Assembly (NCBI GenBank): GCA_947493705.1
Contig: CANLSH010000008.1
Span: forward strand, 50,773 to 114,772
Reading direction: 5' to 3'
Length of the DNA stretch: 64,000 nt
Source: an uncultured Arachnia sp.
GTDB lineage: Bacteria > Actinomycetota > Actinomycetes > Propionibacteriales > Propionibacteriaceae
Shown here: positions 26,434 through 36,500 of the stretch, piece after piece
Layout: the number at the start of each line of letters is the position of its first letter
Numbering within the stretch: position 1 is the first letter of the stretch
Position numbers and translations under genes: made by a program
Notes under the pieces: model-generated
Database searches by the model: none
What the model was told of the DNA's origin: nothing
Seen by the model: only the letters and a program-made list of their open reading frames with translations

Positions 26434-27182
26434 CAGACCGGGGGATTGCCGGATGGCTTCTGCTCGGCGAGTGTGTGGATATGGGTGTGCACCTGCTGCC
26501 AGACGTCGGTGTCATTGACGGGCCGGAAGTGACCGCGTCCCGCGAAAATCACATTGGTGGCGCCCTCCAGGTGGGAGCCGCCCGGAATCATCTGGTCCCA
26601 CTCGGGGGCCAGGGACACGATGCGACGGTTGACGTCTTCGTCTCGTGCCAGCCGTGCTAGGTCGCTGCTCTGGGGCAGGAACAGCCCGAGGGGCGAACTC
26701 TCCACCAGGGGCAGCCGCTGCAATGGGCCTCCGAAGGTGGAGCCACCGAACGGGGTGGCGACGGCGACGAGACCGATGGCAGCGTCTTCCACGCGGGGAT
26801 CGAGAAGAAGAGCCTTGCCGATGAGGCCGCCCTTGGAGTGGGCCACGAGCACGGCGCCGTGCACCTTCTCGTCGTGAAGAACCTGCAGGCAGTGCTCGAC
26901 GGATTCCTCAATCCCCGCGAGGTTCCAGCCCAGCGCGTCAATGACGTGGACAGCATGGCCGCGCGCTGCCAGGTACTTGCCGATGGGGGCCAGGTAGGTG
27001 GATCGTTCAAGGATGCCGGGGAGCAGAACGACGGGGATCGGCGAGCAGTCGGCTGAGCCCACGGTGAAGCCCACGTCGCCGCGGTATCGCAGCCAGATGG
27101 CAATCGCCTGTGCCCGTGCGGCGTGGGCGAAGTCCTGGATGGCGTCGATGCCCCAGCGGGTCAGTGCCCTCAATCGCCGCAC
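26433..27182 (-). CDS. Alpha/beta-hydrolase, lipase-like
   Basis: 249 residues. The oxyanion-hole region PVVLLPGILERSTYL (~50-64) and the nucleophile elbow VLVAHSKGGLIGKAL (A-H-S-K-G-G, ~113-120) resemble esterase/lipase families related to triacylglycerol lipase and PGAP1-like proteins. The catalytic His is probably in FAGRGHFRPVND (~218). No signal peptide is seen. It overlaps the 2H phosphoesterase gene downstream and the next hydrolase upstream by 13 nt, so the three form one unit. Confidence 0.83.
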   Translation of the reverse strand: MRRLRALTRWGIDAIQDFAHAARAQAIAIWLRYRGDVGFTVGSADCSPIPVVLLPGILERSTYLAPIGKYLAARGHAVHVIDALGWNLAGIEESVEHCLQVLHDEKVHGAVLVAHSKGGLIGKALLLDPRVEDAAIGLVAVATPFGGSTFGGPLQRLPLVESSPLGLFLPQSSDLARLARDEDVNRRIVSLAPEWDQMIPGGSHLEGATNVIFAGRGHFRPVNDTDVWQQVHTHIHTLAEQKPSGNPPV

Positions 27183-28195
27183 GGCGGAAGCCCGGGGGAG
27201 GGACGGCGCGGTGATCGGCCATCTCTGGACGTTCCCGGTCCTGTCGTCTTGGGGGGCTCTCGCGTCGCCTCGCCACTCAGGGCGTGGCTATCCTCCCGGG
27301 TCATCACTTGATCAGTGTCCTGTGGGGTGGGGGCGTGGTCGGTGGTCGAGTAGTCGCTGAGAGGCACGCCTGTCCTGACTGGCGATGCGAGGAACGATTG
27401 TCGCTGTGTCGAGGGGATCTGCGATGTGTCGAGGCCACTTTCCGTGAATCCCAGCGCGATACGTGCAACCTCGGATGAGTGGGTGTGAATCATTTCGTGT
27501 GCCGCTCCTTCCACGATCACAACTTCGACGCCCTCGCGGACACCGGCGAGACGCTGACACCAGTCTGGTGGAGCGACACGGTCATTCTGGCCCCCTACGA
27601 CCACCAACGGGACGTCGAGCTCACGGACGCGATCCTTGATGCGGTAGTTCAGCATGGGACCGAAGTCGTGGACCAGCCAGCGGGGCCCGGCATGGAGGAA
27701 CGCTCGGACGGAAGCCCCTACTGATGCTGGTGACTCCCTCAGAGCCGACTGTGCAAAACGCCACAGCACCATCCGGGCGCTGCGTTCGCGGTCATTGACG
27801 ACCGGTGCCGCGAGGACGGCGCCGTGGGCAACGTCTGGGGCGCGGACGAGAGCCTCCACTGCCACCTGAGCACCCATGGAATGACCGATCAGTACAGGCT
27901 TCACCACGTCCAGGCGCCGGATGCTCTGGTTGATCACATGCGCGAATCCGGTGATCCGTAGAGCACGGCCGGGACCCTTGGTTCCGCCGAAGCCCGGCAA
28001 ATCAAGAACCAGCACGCGGCCATGCTGGCTCAGTTCCTTGGCCAGGGGCCCGAAGTAACGCGATGACACCCCGAAGCCGTGGATGAGGACGAACGCTGGA
28101 CCCGTGACGCGGTCAGATTCAAAGACCCGCACGTCCATCCCTCGAACGAGAAGGTGGGTCTCGTCGAAGTCGGCCAGTTCCTCCAAGGGGTGCAT
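27170..28195 (-). CDS. Alpha/beta-hydrolase with a repeat-derived C-terminal tail
   Basis: 341 residues. The hydrolase fold occupies residues ~1-255: oxyanion region FVLIHGFGVSSRYF (~36), nucleophile LIGHSMGAQVAVEAL (~102), acid in VVGGQNDRVAPPDW (~203) and His in VEGAAHEMIHTHS (~232). The last ~85 residues are polar, unlike the family, and come from DNA that carries the REP-like words found elsewhere (GGTCGAGTAGTCGCTGAGAG near 27340). The C-terminus was probably extended by a repeat insertion and now overlaps the next gene. Confidence 0.83.
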   Translation of the reverse strand: MHPLEELADFDETHLLVRGMDVRVFESDRVTGPAFVLIHGFGVSSRYFGPLAKELSQHGRVLVLDLPGFGGTKGPGRALRITGFAHVINQSIRRLDVVKPVLIGHSMGAQVAVEALVRAPDVAHGAVLAAPVVNDRERSARMVLWRFAQSALRESPASVGASVRAFLHAGPRWLVHDFGPMLNYRIKDRVRELDVPLVVVGGQNDRVAPPDWCQRLAGVREGVEVVIVEGAAHEMIHTHSSEVARIALGFTESGLDTSQIPSTQRQSFLASPVRTGVPLSDYSTTDHAPTPQDTDQVMTREDSHALSGEATREPPKTTGPGTSRDGRSPRRPSPGLPPCGD

Positions 28196-28315
28196 GCCTC
28201 GAATCGTTGCACACCACTCAAATGGTGATCTTCGTGTCGAGGTGGCAATGACGGGGGGCGCTCATCAGAGCGAGTCGTTTCTGAGCGCGTTGAACATATG
28301 ATCTGTGCGACGTGA

Positions 28316-28699
28316 TCAGCGAGTTGGCGGTGTGCTTCTGGCTACACTCCAGGCTTGCTTCATCAGCCAGACCTGCAGCGGTAGACGCCCCCACGCCAGA
28401 GCCTTCATGGGCCACGGCTTGTCGCGCCAGTTCGCAACCATTTGCATGTTGCCCGGCCACACCGCCGCATAGACACCTGTGGCCAGGAGGCCTCCGATTC
28501 GGCGCGTGGCAGGCACCGCCATGAGCCCGGCTGTGGCCAGTTCGGCCACGCCGGACGCATGGGTCCAAGTGCGCGGTTCACCCGGAAGCCAATGGGGAAT
28601 GAGGCCGTCGAATGGCTCCGGCTTCACGAAGTGCAACACGCCAGCCGCCGCATTCACACCTGCGAGTGCGAGGGCTGGCGCGGTGTTTGATCGGTTCAT
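28316..28699 (-). CDS. Small DoxX-like membrane protein
   Basis: 127 residues from ATG 28699 (MNRSNTAPALALAG). Four hydrophobic stretches, with FVKPEPFDGLIPHWLP early and GVYAAVWPGNMQMV near the C-terminal half, a pattern typical of DoxX-like proteins. The N-x-x-M/N-W-P segment WPGNMQMVANW is characteristic of the DoxX_2/DUF417-like group. Function is not defined. Confidence 0.78.
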   Translation of the reverse strand: MNRSNTAPALALAGVNAAAGVLHFVKPEPFDGLIPHWLPGEPRTWTHASGVAELATAGLMAVPATRRIGGLLATGVYAAVWPGNMQMVANWRDKPWPMKALAWGRLPLQVWLMKQAWSVARSTPPTR

Positions 28700-28749
28700 C
28701 TTCGTCACCCTGTTGCTCCCTGGTCCGGGCGAGCCATCACCCCATCGCA

Positions 28750-29670
28750 TCAGGGGGTCGGTTCGCCACCGTTGACGTTCAGTGTCTCACCCAGGACGTA
28801 GCTGGATTCCGGCGAGGAGAGGAACACATACGCCGGTGCCAGCTCAGTAGGCTGACCTGCCCGCCCCAGAGGTGTGTTCTTCCCGAACTTGGGCAGCTTC
28901 TCCTTGGGCTGGCCGTCGCTGACCTGCAGAGGAGTCCAGATGGGGCCGGGCGCTACGGCGTTCACCCGGATACCCCTGGGGGCCAACTGTTGGGCGAGCC
29001 CCTTGGTGAAGTTGTTGATGGCTGCCTTCGTGGAGGCGTAGTCCATCAGGGTTGGCGACGGGCTGTAGGCCTGGATGGAGGTGGAATTGACGATTGTGGA
29101 ACCCGCTGGCATGTGTTTCAGAGCTGACTTGCAAATGCGGAACATCGCGATGATGTTGACGGTGAATGTGTCGGTGAACTGATCATCGCTGATGTCCTCA
29201 ATGCTCTCCTGGGCGATCTGCTTCCCCGCATTGTTGACGAGGAGGTCGAGGCCCCCCAATTGTTCGGCGGCGGCATCCGGCAATTGTTCGCAGAAGTTGC
29301 GTTCGGTGAGATCCCCCGGCAGTAGTACTGCCTTTCGTCCCGCTTCTTCTATAATGCCTTTCACCCACTGTGCGTCTTCTTCCTCATCGGGAAGATAATT
29401 CAGGGCCACATCTGCTCCCTCACGGGCGAAAGCAATGGCCACCGCGGCACCTATTCCTGAGTCGGCGCCGGTGATCAGCGCCCGCCGTCCTTTCAGACGG
29501 CCCGTGCCCCGATAGGAGTGCTGGCCCCGGTCTGTCTTGGGTTCAAGGCCCGCATCCAATCCAGGTTCGGGCTGGTCCTGCTTGGGTGGTTCAATCTCGG
29601 GAAAGCGAGTGACCGGGTTCTGAAAAGCCAGTTGGTCAGTGGTTTCATTGTCGACGTCGTCGTTGGACAT
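28750..29670 (-). CDS. Short-chain dehydrogenase/reductase (YghA/YhdF type)
   Basis: 306 residues from ATG 29670 (CAGGAG 8 nt upstream). After a ~55-residue polar N-terminal extension typical of this subgroup, the SDR fold shows ALITGADSGIGAAVA (NAD(P)-binding, ~65-79), LLVNNAGKQIA (~140), the catalytic Ser in NSTSIQAYSP (~195), Tyr and Lys in MDYASTKAA (~207-215) and NAVAPGPIWTP (~240). It is related to stress-induced oxidoreductases; the substrate is unknown. Confidence 0.9.
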   Translation of the reverse strand: MSNDDVDNETTDQLAFQNPVTRFPEIEPPKQDQPEPGLDAGLEPKTDRGQHSYRGTGRLKGRRALITGADSGIGAAVAIAFAREGADVALNYLPDEEEDAQWVKGIIEEAGRKAVLLPGDLTERNFCEQLPDAAAEQLGGLDLLVNNAGKQIAQESIEDISDDQFTDTFTVNIIAMFRICKSALKHMPAGSTIVNSTSIQAYSPSPTLMDYASTKAAINNFTKGLAQQLAPRGIRVNAVAPGPIWTPLQVSDGQPKEKLPKFGKNTPLGRAGQPTELAPAYVFLSSPESSYVLGETLNVNGGEPTP

Positions 29671-29897
29671 GCTGAAGCTCCTGTTCGTCTTGGGCGATTG
29701 AGGAGTCCACACTAGAGCCCTTCCGGATCACGAGGCCCATGTCCGACAGCCAGTTCACCCGTGGGGATGGGGCTCGGAGGGTCATGGAGCGGAAATCGGG
29801 GAGGACGTGTTGGTGGCAACGCCTGCGGTTGAACTCGTTCGGCCATAGAATGAAATGGAGCCGACGAGCGTCGGTTTCAGGGAAGGAGCAACACCAT

Positions 29898-30119
29898 ATG
29901 GTCAAGACACTGTCAGAAAAAGGTCTCCGGAGCGAGCACTGCTACGCGGGAGGCTTTGCGTCCATTGCCCTCAGTATTCTGTCCTACTTCGTCTCGCGCA
30001 AGGTCTCGAAGAACGGTCCGGATGACAAGGCCCAGGGTGACCGTTGGGGCATCTTCGTTGGTCAGTGGGCTCCCACGTTCTTCGCGCTGGGTGTCGCACT
30101 GAAGCTGGAGGAGAAGTAA
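29898..30119 (+). CDS. Small conserved-type membrane protein
   Basis: 73 residues with a GGAAGGAG ribosome-binding site about 9 nt before ATG 29898. Two hydrophobic segments (ASIALSILSYFVS and the GIFVGQWAPTFFALGVAL segment) flank a charged loop. The motif GxFVGxWAPTFFALG resembles small actinobacterial membrane proteins of unknown function. A strong terminator follows directly, which supports expression as a single gene. Confidence 0.82.
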   Translation: MVKTLSEKGLRSEHCYAGGFASIALSILSYFVSRKVSKNGPDDKAQGDRWGIFVGQWAPTFFALGVALKLEEK

Positions 30120-30156
30120 TCCCCGCGGTGTAGTTGGAAGCCATTGCGGCCTTTTG

Positions 30157-30194
30157 AACAATGGATGAGTGCGATAGCACTCATCCATTGTTTT
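30157..30194 (+). terminator. Strong Rho-independent terminator after the small membrane protein
   Basis: A perfect 16-bp stem (AACAATGGATGAGTGC with GCACTCATCCATTGTT) around the loop GATA, followed by TTAT. It ends the small gene and insulates the giant surface-protein gene. Confidence 0.9.
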
Positions 30195-30518
30195 ATGTTC
30201 TGGGCACTGGAGAAGGAGTCTCTCCACAAGGGATCTGAAAATGTTCAGATGGGATATTGGAATGACTGGAAGGACCCGAAAGCAGCATCGATGAAATGAT
30301 GACATGGTCCATTGGCTGTCTCCATTTCGTGACTGGTGTCAACCTGGGGGAATAGATTCTGCTCTCAGCTATCCAGCACGTTCCCTGCGCCGTTACTGTC
30401 TGGCTACACCATTATTAGTACGAGGGAGTGGTGCGGGTAGCTTCAGCTGCCGTCCGGCGGATATGCCAGGCAGTGGCTGGTGTGCGACAACTCCCCCGAA
30501 GAGCCCATGGGAGGGCCA
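30195..30518. other. Leader region of the giant surface-protein gene
   Basis: No gene seen. It is lower in GC than its flanks and should contain the promoter of the surface-protein gene; AT-rich parts lie around 30411-30425 (CACCATTATTAGTACG). I could not settle on a -35/-10 pair. Confidence 0.5.
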
Positions 30519-33500
30519 ATGTCACGTCGATTGACAGCCACTGGAGGATCACGTTCAGTGCGATCTGCGAATCGGAGGATACGGGGCTCTGTGACCCTGG
30601 GACTCAGTTCGCTGCTCATGATCAGCCTCTCCGTCATGGGGGTGGCCGTGCCTCTGGCGCAGGGCGTGGAGCCTGACCAATCGGAAACTGAGGTCGCCGC
30701 CCAACTCAAAGCTGCAGTCGAGGGCACCGCACCTGCCGTGGACGACGCGGAGAACGGCATCGCCGAAGATGCTGATAGTACCGAAAAAGCACCGTCTGAC
30801 ACCCAGGCAGATGAAACCCCGGGCGCTGACGCTCAACCCTCCGCCACCACCCTCGCCGAGCCCTCCCCGGACGCGGGCACCACTGAAACCGTTGAACCGT
30901 CGACGGACCTCACGGATCAGAACCCGGCGCAGCCGTCGCCTGCTGAGAAGCCCACGCCTGCCGTGGAATCCACACCGCCCGTGGTCGAGGCAGACGTCGT
31001 GCCCGATGACGCCGCAGTGCCGGAGGAGGCCGGTGCCTCGGATGACACCGACACGCCGCAGCAGAGCGCGATTGCAGAAGCTGATGCGCTGGATGGCCCT
31101 CAGACCATCGCTCCCATGGCGGTGCCGCCGGCAGAGGGCAACGACGCCGTGATCACCGTCAAGGTTGGTGGCGACCGCACCGGCCTCACCACAGTGTCAG
31201 AACTGGCCGGCGTCACTCTGGGTTTTTACGAGAACGAGACAGGGGGCCTACCTCTCTATCAGTGCACCTCGGATGCCGACGGCGACTGCAGTATCACCGT
31301 GCCGAACACACAGGTCGGTGGTGCGAATCGCGATGCACAGTTCTTCGTTCGTCAGATCAGCGCGCCGACCGGTTGGTACGAGAACACTGAACTGCGCACC
31401 GGCTCCTCCAGTGCAGCCCGATCAGAAGCCACTCCTTACTCCTTCCCGACCAGCGACGAGTTGCGCAGCGGAAATATCTACACCTCCACCGCAGACTTCA
31501 TGTTCGACACGACTCTCAACGTCCGCAAGGCCAGCACCGGAATCTGGCAGAACTCCCGCATCAACCCGGTCTTTCCTCAAGCCTGCGGGATTGACGTCGG
31601 GCTGGTGATTGACATCTCCGGCTCCACCGCAGCAGCCAACACCTCGCTCAAGGAGGCGGCCGACACACTCGCCCAATCGCTCGTGGGCACTCCCTCGCGT
31701 ATGGCGCTCTTCTCATTCGCCTCGGATTCGCCCGCCAGCGGGGCTGGCCGGAACTTCCCCGAACTCACCTCAGTCTCCACCCAGGAGCAGGCAGATGCGT
31801 TCAAGGCGCGCTACGCCGGCTGGGACTCGGACGGCGCCACGAACTGGGATCAGGGGCTCGCCGCCCCCGGTGCGGCTGCCGACATCTACGATGTCGTGGT
31901 CTTCATGACCGACGGCAACCCGACGGTCTACGGCAATCCTCGCGTGGGCTCACGGGGCTTCGGAAGCATCATCGAAGCTGAGACCGGCATCTTCTCCGCC
32001 AACCGACTCAAAGCTCAGGGCTCCCGCGTCATCGCCTTCGGTGTGGGGGATGCTGTCACCAATGACGCCAACTCCCGGCTCAACCTGCGGGCGGTCTCAG
32101 GACGCACCGAATTTGATGGAACGAACTACGAAACTGCCGACTTCTTCCGGACCGAGGATTACGCACAGGCCGGCGCCCAACTCCAGCAACTGGCACTGGG
32201 CTCTTGTGAGGGTTCCGTCACAGTGATCAAGGAAGTCATTCCCGCCGACGGCACCGTTGACGATGCTGCTCCGGCCGCTGGCTGGACGTTCACGGCGGAG
32301 GGCTCTGCGAACGTGACGGTGGCCTCTCCCAACACGTTGGTCACTCCTGAAGAGACCGGCGCTGTCAACTTCCCACTGACCTTCGCCGGCGGGACAGCCT
32401 CCGGCCCGGTCACAGTGACGGAGACACCTCAGACCGGCTTCAGCCTGGAGCAGGTCGATGGGAACAACGCCACCTGCACGCGTCTCGACACAGATGCCCC
32501 GGTCGCCTCCACCAATACTGATCTGGGCTTCAGCGTCGACGCAAACCGGGACTACCCCGTGGGCTGCATCGTCTACAACCGTGCCCTGCCACAACCCGAG
32601 CTGACCCTGGAAAAGGTCGTCGACAACGGCGCCACGGGCGCCACCTTCGGCCCGGCCGACTGGACACTCGCAGCAGATGGCCCCACCCCCATCAGCGGCG
32701 CCGGGAACTCCGCCGCCGTCACAGACCAGAGCGTGGGTGTTGGCGTTTACACGCTGTCGGAGAGTGGGGGACCGGACGGCTACACAGCCGGCGAATGGTC
32801 ATGCACCGACGGCACGCTTGATGGCAATGCGCTGACCCTGGACTTCGGCGATGACGCCACCTGCACCATCGTCAACACGGCGACGCCGCCCACGCTGACG
32901 CTGGTCAAGACCGTCACCAACAATGACGGCGGCACGGCTGTGCCCACCGACTGGACGCTGACCGCTTCGGGCCCCACCACCGGAATCTCCGGACCCGTGG
33001 GTGCTGACGCCGTCACGGACAGAGCGGTGGCGGTTGGCTCCTACGACCTCTCGGAGTCCGGCGGCCAGTCGGGCTACACCGCCAGCGTCTGGAGTTGCAC
33101 CGGCGGCGTGCAGGACGGCTCCACAGTCACCATCGGGCTGGGTGAGGACGTTACCTGCTCCATCAACAACGATGATGTCCCCGCATCGCTGACCCTGATC
33201 AAAGACGTCGTCAATGACGACGGTGGGGTGGCCACCCCCCAGGACTGGGATCTTTCGGCGGTGGCCCCCGATGGTTCCACGAATCTGACCGACGTCGTCT
33301 CCGGCACCCCGGAAGCAACAGACGTGAGAGTCCTGCCCGGCGAGTACACGCTGACTGAAGCCGGTGGGCCGTCCAACTACGAGTTGATCGGCCTGGTCTG
33401 CACCAATGACGGCGAACCCAATTCCGGTGTGAACCTCGTCAACAACGTCATCACCGTTGCGGCGGGCGACGAAATTGTATGCACGTTCACCAACGATGAC

Positions 33501-36500
33501 CTCCTGCCGGAGCTGCAGCTGTTCAAGTCCATCGCAGGTGCCGAGCAGAGCTTCGCCGAGAACTGGATTCTCAGCGCATCCGGCGCGGGAGTGGATCTCA
33601 GCGGTGCCGGTGGCACACCAAGCCTCGCCGAGGTGCCCGCCAACACGGCGATCACGCTCGCTGAGGAGCGAGCCGATGATTTTCCGGGCTCCGGAGAGTT
33701 CACCGACGGTGAGATCTGGACATGCGTGGACCAGGCCGCCAACAACGCCACCGTGGAAGTCTCGGACACCGACCAGATCTCGCTGGTCTCCGGACAGCAG
33801 GTTGCCTGCACCATCGTCAACACGTTTGAGGGTTTGCCGCCCACCATCGAGAAGACTGCGGCCACTCCCGTGAACAATGCCGACGGCTCCTGGACGATCA
33901 CGTACACGGTCACCGTCACCAACCCGAGCGAGGTGGCGCCGGCCGCCTTCGAGGTGGATGATGAGCTCCTCTTCGGTGGCGGAATCACTGTCACCTCCGC
34001 CAGTGTTTCCGGTATCGGGGCACGCCCCGAATGGAATGGCATCACTGACACGGTGGTCTCCACGGTGCAGACCGTCAACCCGGGGGCTGCCCCCGTGGTC
34101 TACACCGTCACGGTGAACGCAGAGATTGAGGACGGTGCCTTCACCAGCGACGAGGCAGTGCTGGAGTGCGCAGCGAACCCGGCTGATCGCATCAGCGGCG
34201 GCTTCCTGAACACCACTGATCTGAGGATCGGCGACAACATCGTCGGCACGGACGAGGCGTGCGTCACCCCGGCTGCGCCCACGTTCTCCAAGGTTGCCGG
34301 TACACCGTTGCAGCTGGCCGATGGTTCCTGGAATGTGGTCTACACACTGACTGCAACCAACTCCTCGAGCTTGCCACTGTTCTACGACCTCAGCGACACA
34401 CTGGACTTCGACTCCGATCTGATCATCAATACGGCCGGCGCTGCAGGGCCGGACGGCAGTATCGATGACTGGGACGGGGATGGCTCCACAACCCTGGCTG
34501 AGGATGTCCAACTGGCCGCGGCCGACGGTGACACCCCCACTGAAGATGTCTACACGATCACCGTCAACGTGAGCGTTCCGGTGACTGCAACGACCGCTGA
34601 TGTGACCTGCGCGGTGACCGGTGACCAGAGCGGAACCGGCACCTTCAACTCAGCGACACTGACCTCCACGGGTCAGAGCCTTGAGGACACAGACTGCGTT
34701 GACATCCCGCTGTCGTTGCTCGAAATCACCAAGACCGTCACGGCGATCTCCCAGAACCCTGACGGGACCTGGTTGGTCACCTACAACGTCGATGTGGAAA
34801 ACGATGGCGACACTGCAACTCAGTACAGCCTGGATGACACGCTGGACTTCGGTGGCGGACTGACCCCCGATGCCGCTGCGTGGAGCCGCACAGCGCCGGT
34901 CACACCGGCCCTGTCGGGAACGTGGGCCGATCCGGCCGCAACGCCCAGCACCACGATTGTCACCGACGAACTCATCGGCGGAAACACCACCCATTCCTAC
35001 ACTGTCTCGGTCACCGCGTCAGTGGCGGGTGGTCAGCAGCTTCCCGAAGGTGCGTTGTGCACCGGTGAGGACAATATCGACGGCGGTGGCTTCCTCAACA
35101 CGGCCACCGTGACCTTCCCGGGCGGTTCGGCGGACGCGGCAGACTGTGCCTCTCCGACGGTTCCCAGCGTGAGGAAGGACTTCACCACCTCGGTGCAAAA
35201 TGATGACAGCTCCTGGAGCGTCTCGTACGACATCACGGTGGACAACACCGGCGGAGTCGAGTCCTACTACTCGATCACCGACACCCCCGGCTTCCCGGAC
35301 GGTGTTGTGGTGGAGGGCTGGTCCGTCACCGCCACCGGCACCCCGGATCCCGAGGTTGATCCGTGGTCCGGGACCGAGGGCACGATCGTCGAGGACAGGC
35401 TCATCGCGGCTGACGCAACACACGTCTACAGCGTGCTGTTCACCCTCGACATCCCGGGCGGCCTGCCCGAGGCGGAACGCGAGTGCGCCACGGGACCGGG
35501 CAACGGCCTGTTCAACAGCACCACCCTCACCTCGGGTGAGCAGACACGAGATGATGACGCCTGCGCGCCCGTCGAAGAGGTGGGTGTCCCCACCGTGACC
35601 AAGACGGTCAGCGGCATCTCGCAGAACCTCGACGGCACCTGGACTGTCAGCTACAGCCTGACCGTCACTGCGAATGAGGAGTTCAACACCAGGTATGACC
35701 TGACCGACACCCTGCGGTTCGGTGACGGCACGACGGTGAACTCCGCTGCATGGGAATGGACCAACGCTCCTGCTGACGCGGCGGCGGGCGATGCCTCCGG
35801 GACATGGGCCGACGGTGAGGACACCACAACCCTTGCCACCGCCCGCGTCCTGCCCAGCGGAACCTCCAGCCACGTCTACGACATCACGGTGGTTGCTTCC
35901 GTGCCGCAGGACGACGTGGGCACCAATATTGCCGACTGTGTTCTCGTCGATGACGAGACAGGCACCGGCTTCCTGAACTCGGCCACCATGACGAGCGCGG
36001 GAATCGACAGCACCGTCGAGGCATGTGAGTCACCCACCGAGCCAAACATCACCAAGGACAACGCCACGGCGGACCAGCAGGATGACGCCTCGTGGAATGT
36101 CTCCTACACCCTGACGGTGGACAACTCCGAGGGCTTCTCCACCTTCTACGATCTCGTCGATGACCCGGGCTTCCCCACCGGCGTCACCATCAACAACTGG
36201 TCAGTGGTGGCGGGCCTCAACACCCCAGAGGTCAACCCGGCGCCTTGGCCGAACGCGACGATCGTGGTGGGACAGGCCATCGCGGCCAACAGCGTCCACA
36301 CCTACACCGTCACGTTCAATGTTGATGTGGATGTCACCATCAGCTCCACAGTGCTGGAATGTGTTGCCGACGGTGGTGAAGCAGGCAACGGCTTCTTCAA
36401 CGAGGCGAGGCTCACGGTCAACGGTTCCGAGCAGACCGATGAGGACTGCGTCGACATCCCTGTGCCGGGAGAGCCGGTGGTGATCAAGACATTGGGCTCC

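Noticed and set aside
32799..34511. Open frame of 570 codons on the reverse strand inside the surface-protein gene
   Set aside because: It mirrors the Thr/Val/Asp-rich repeats of the true gene, has no ribosome-binding site or known domain, and similar mirror frames run along the whole gene.
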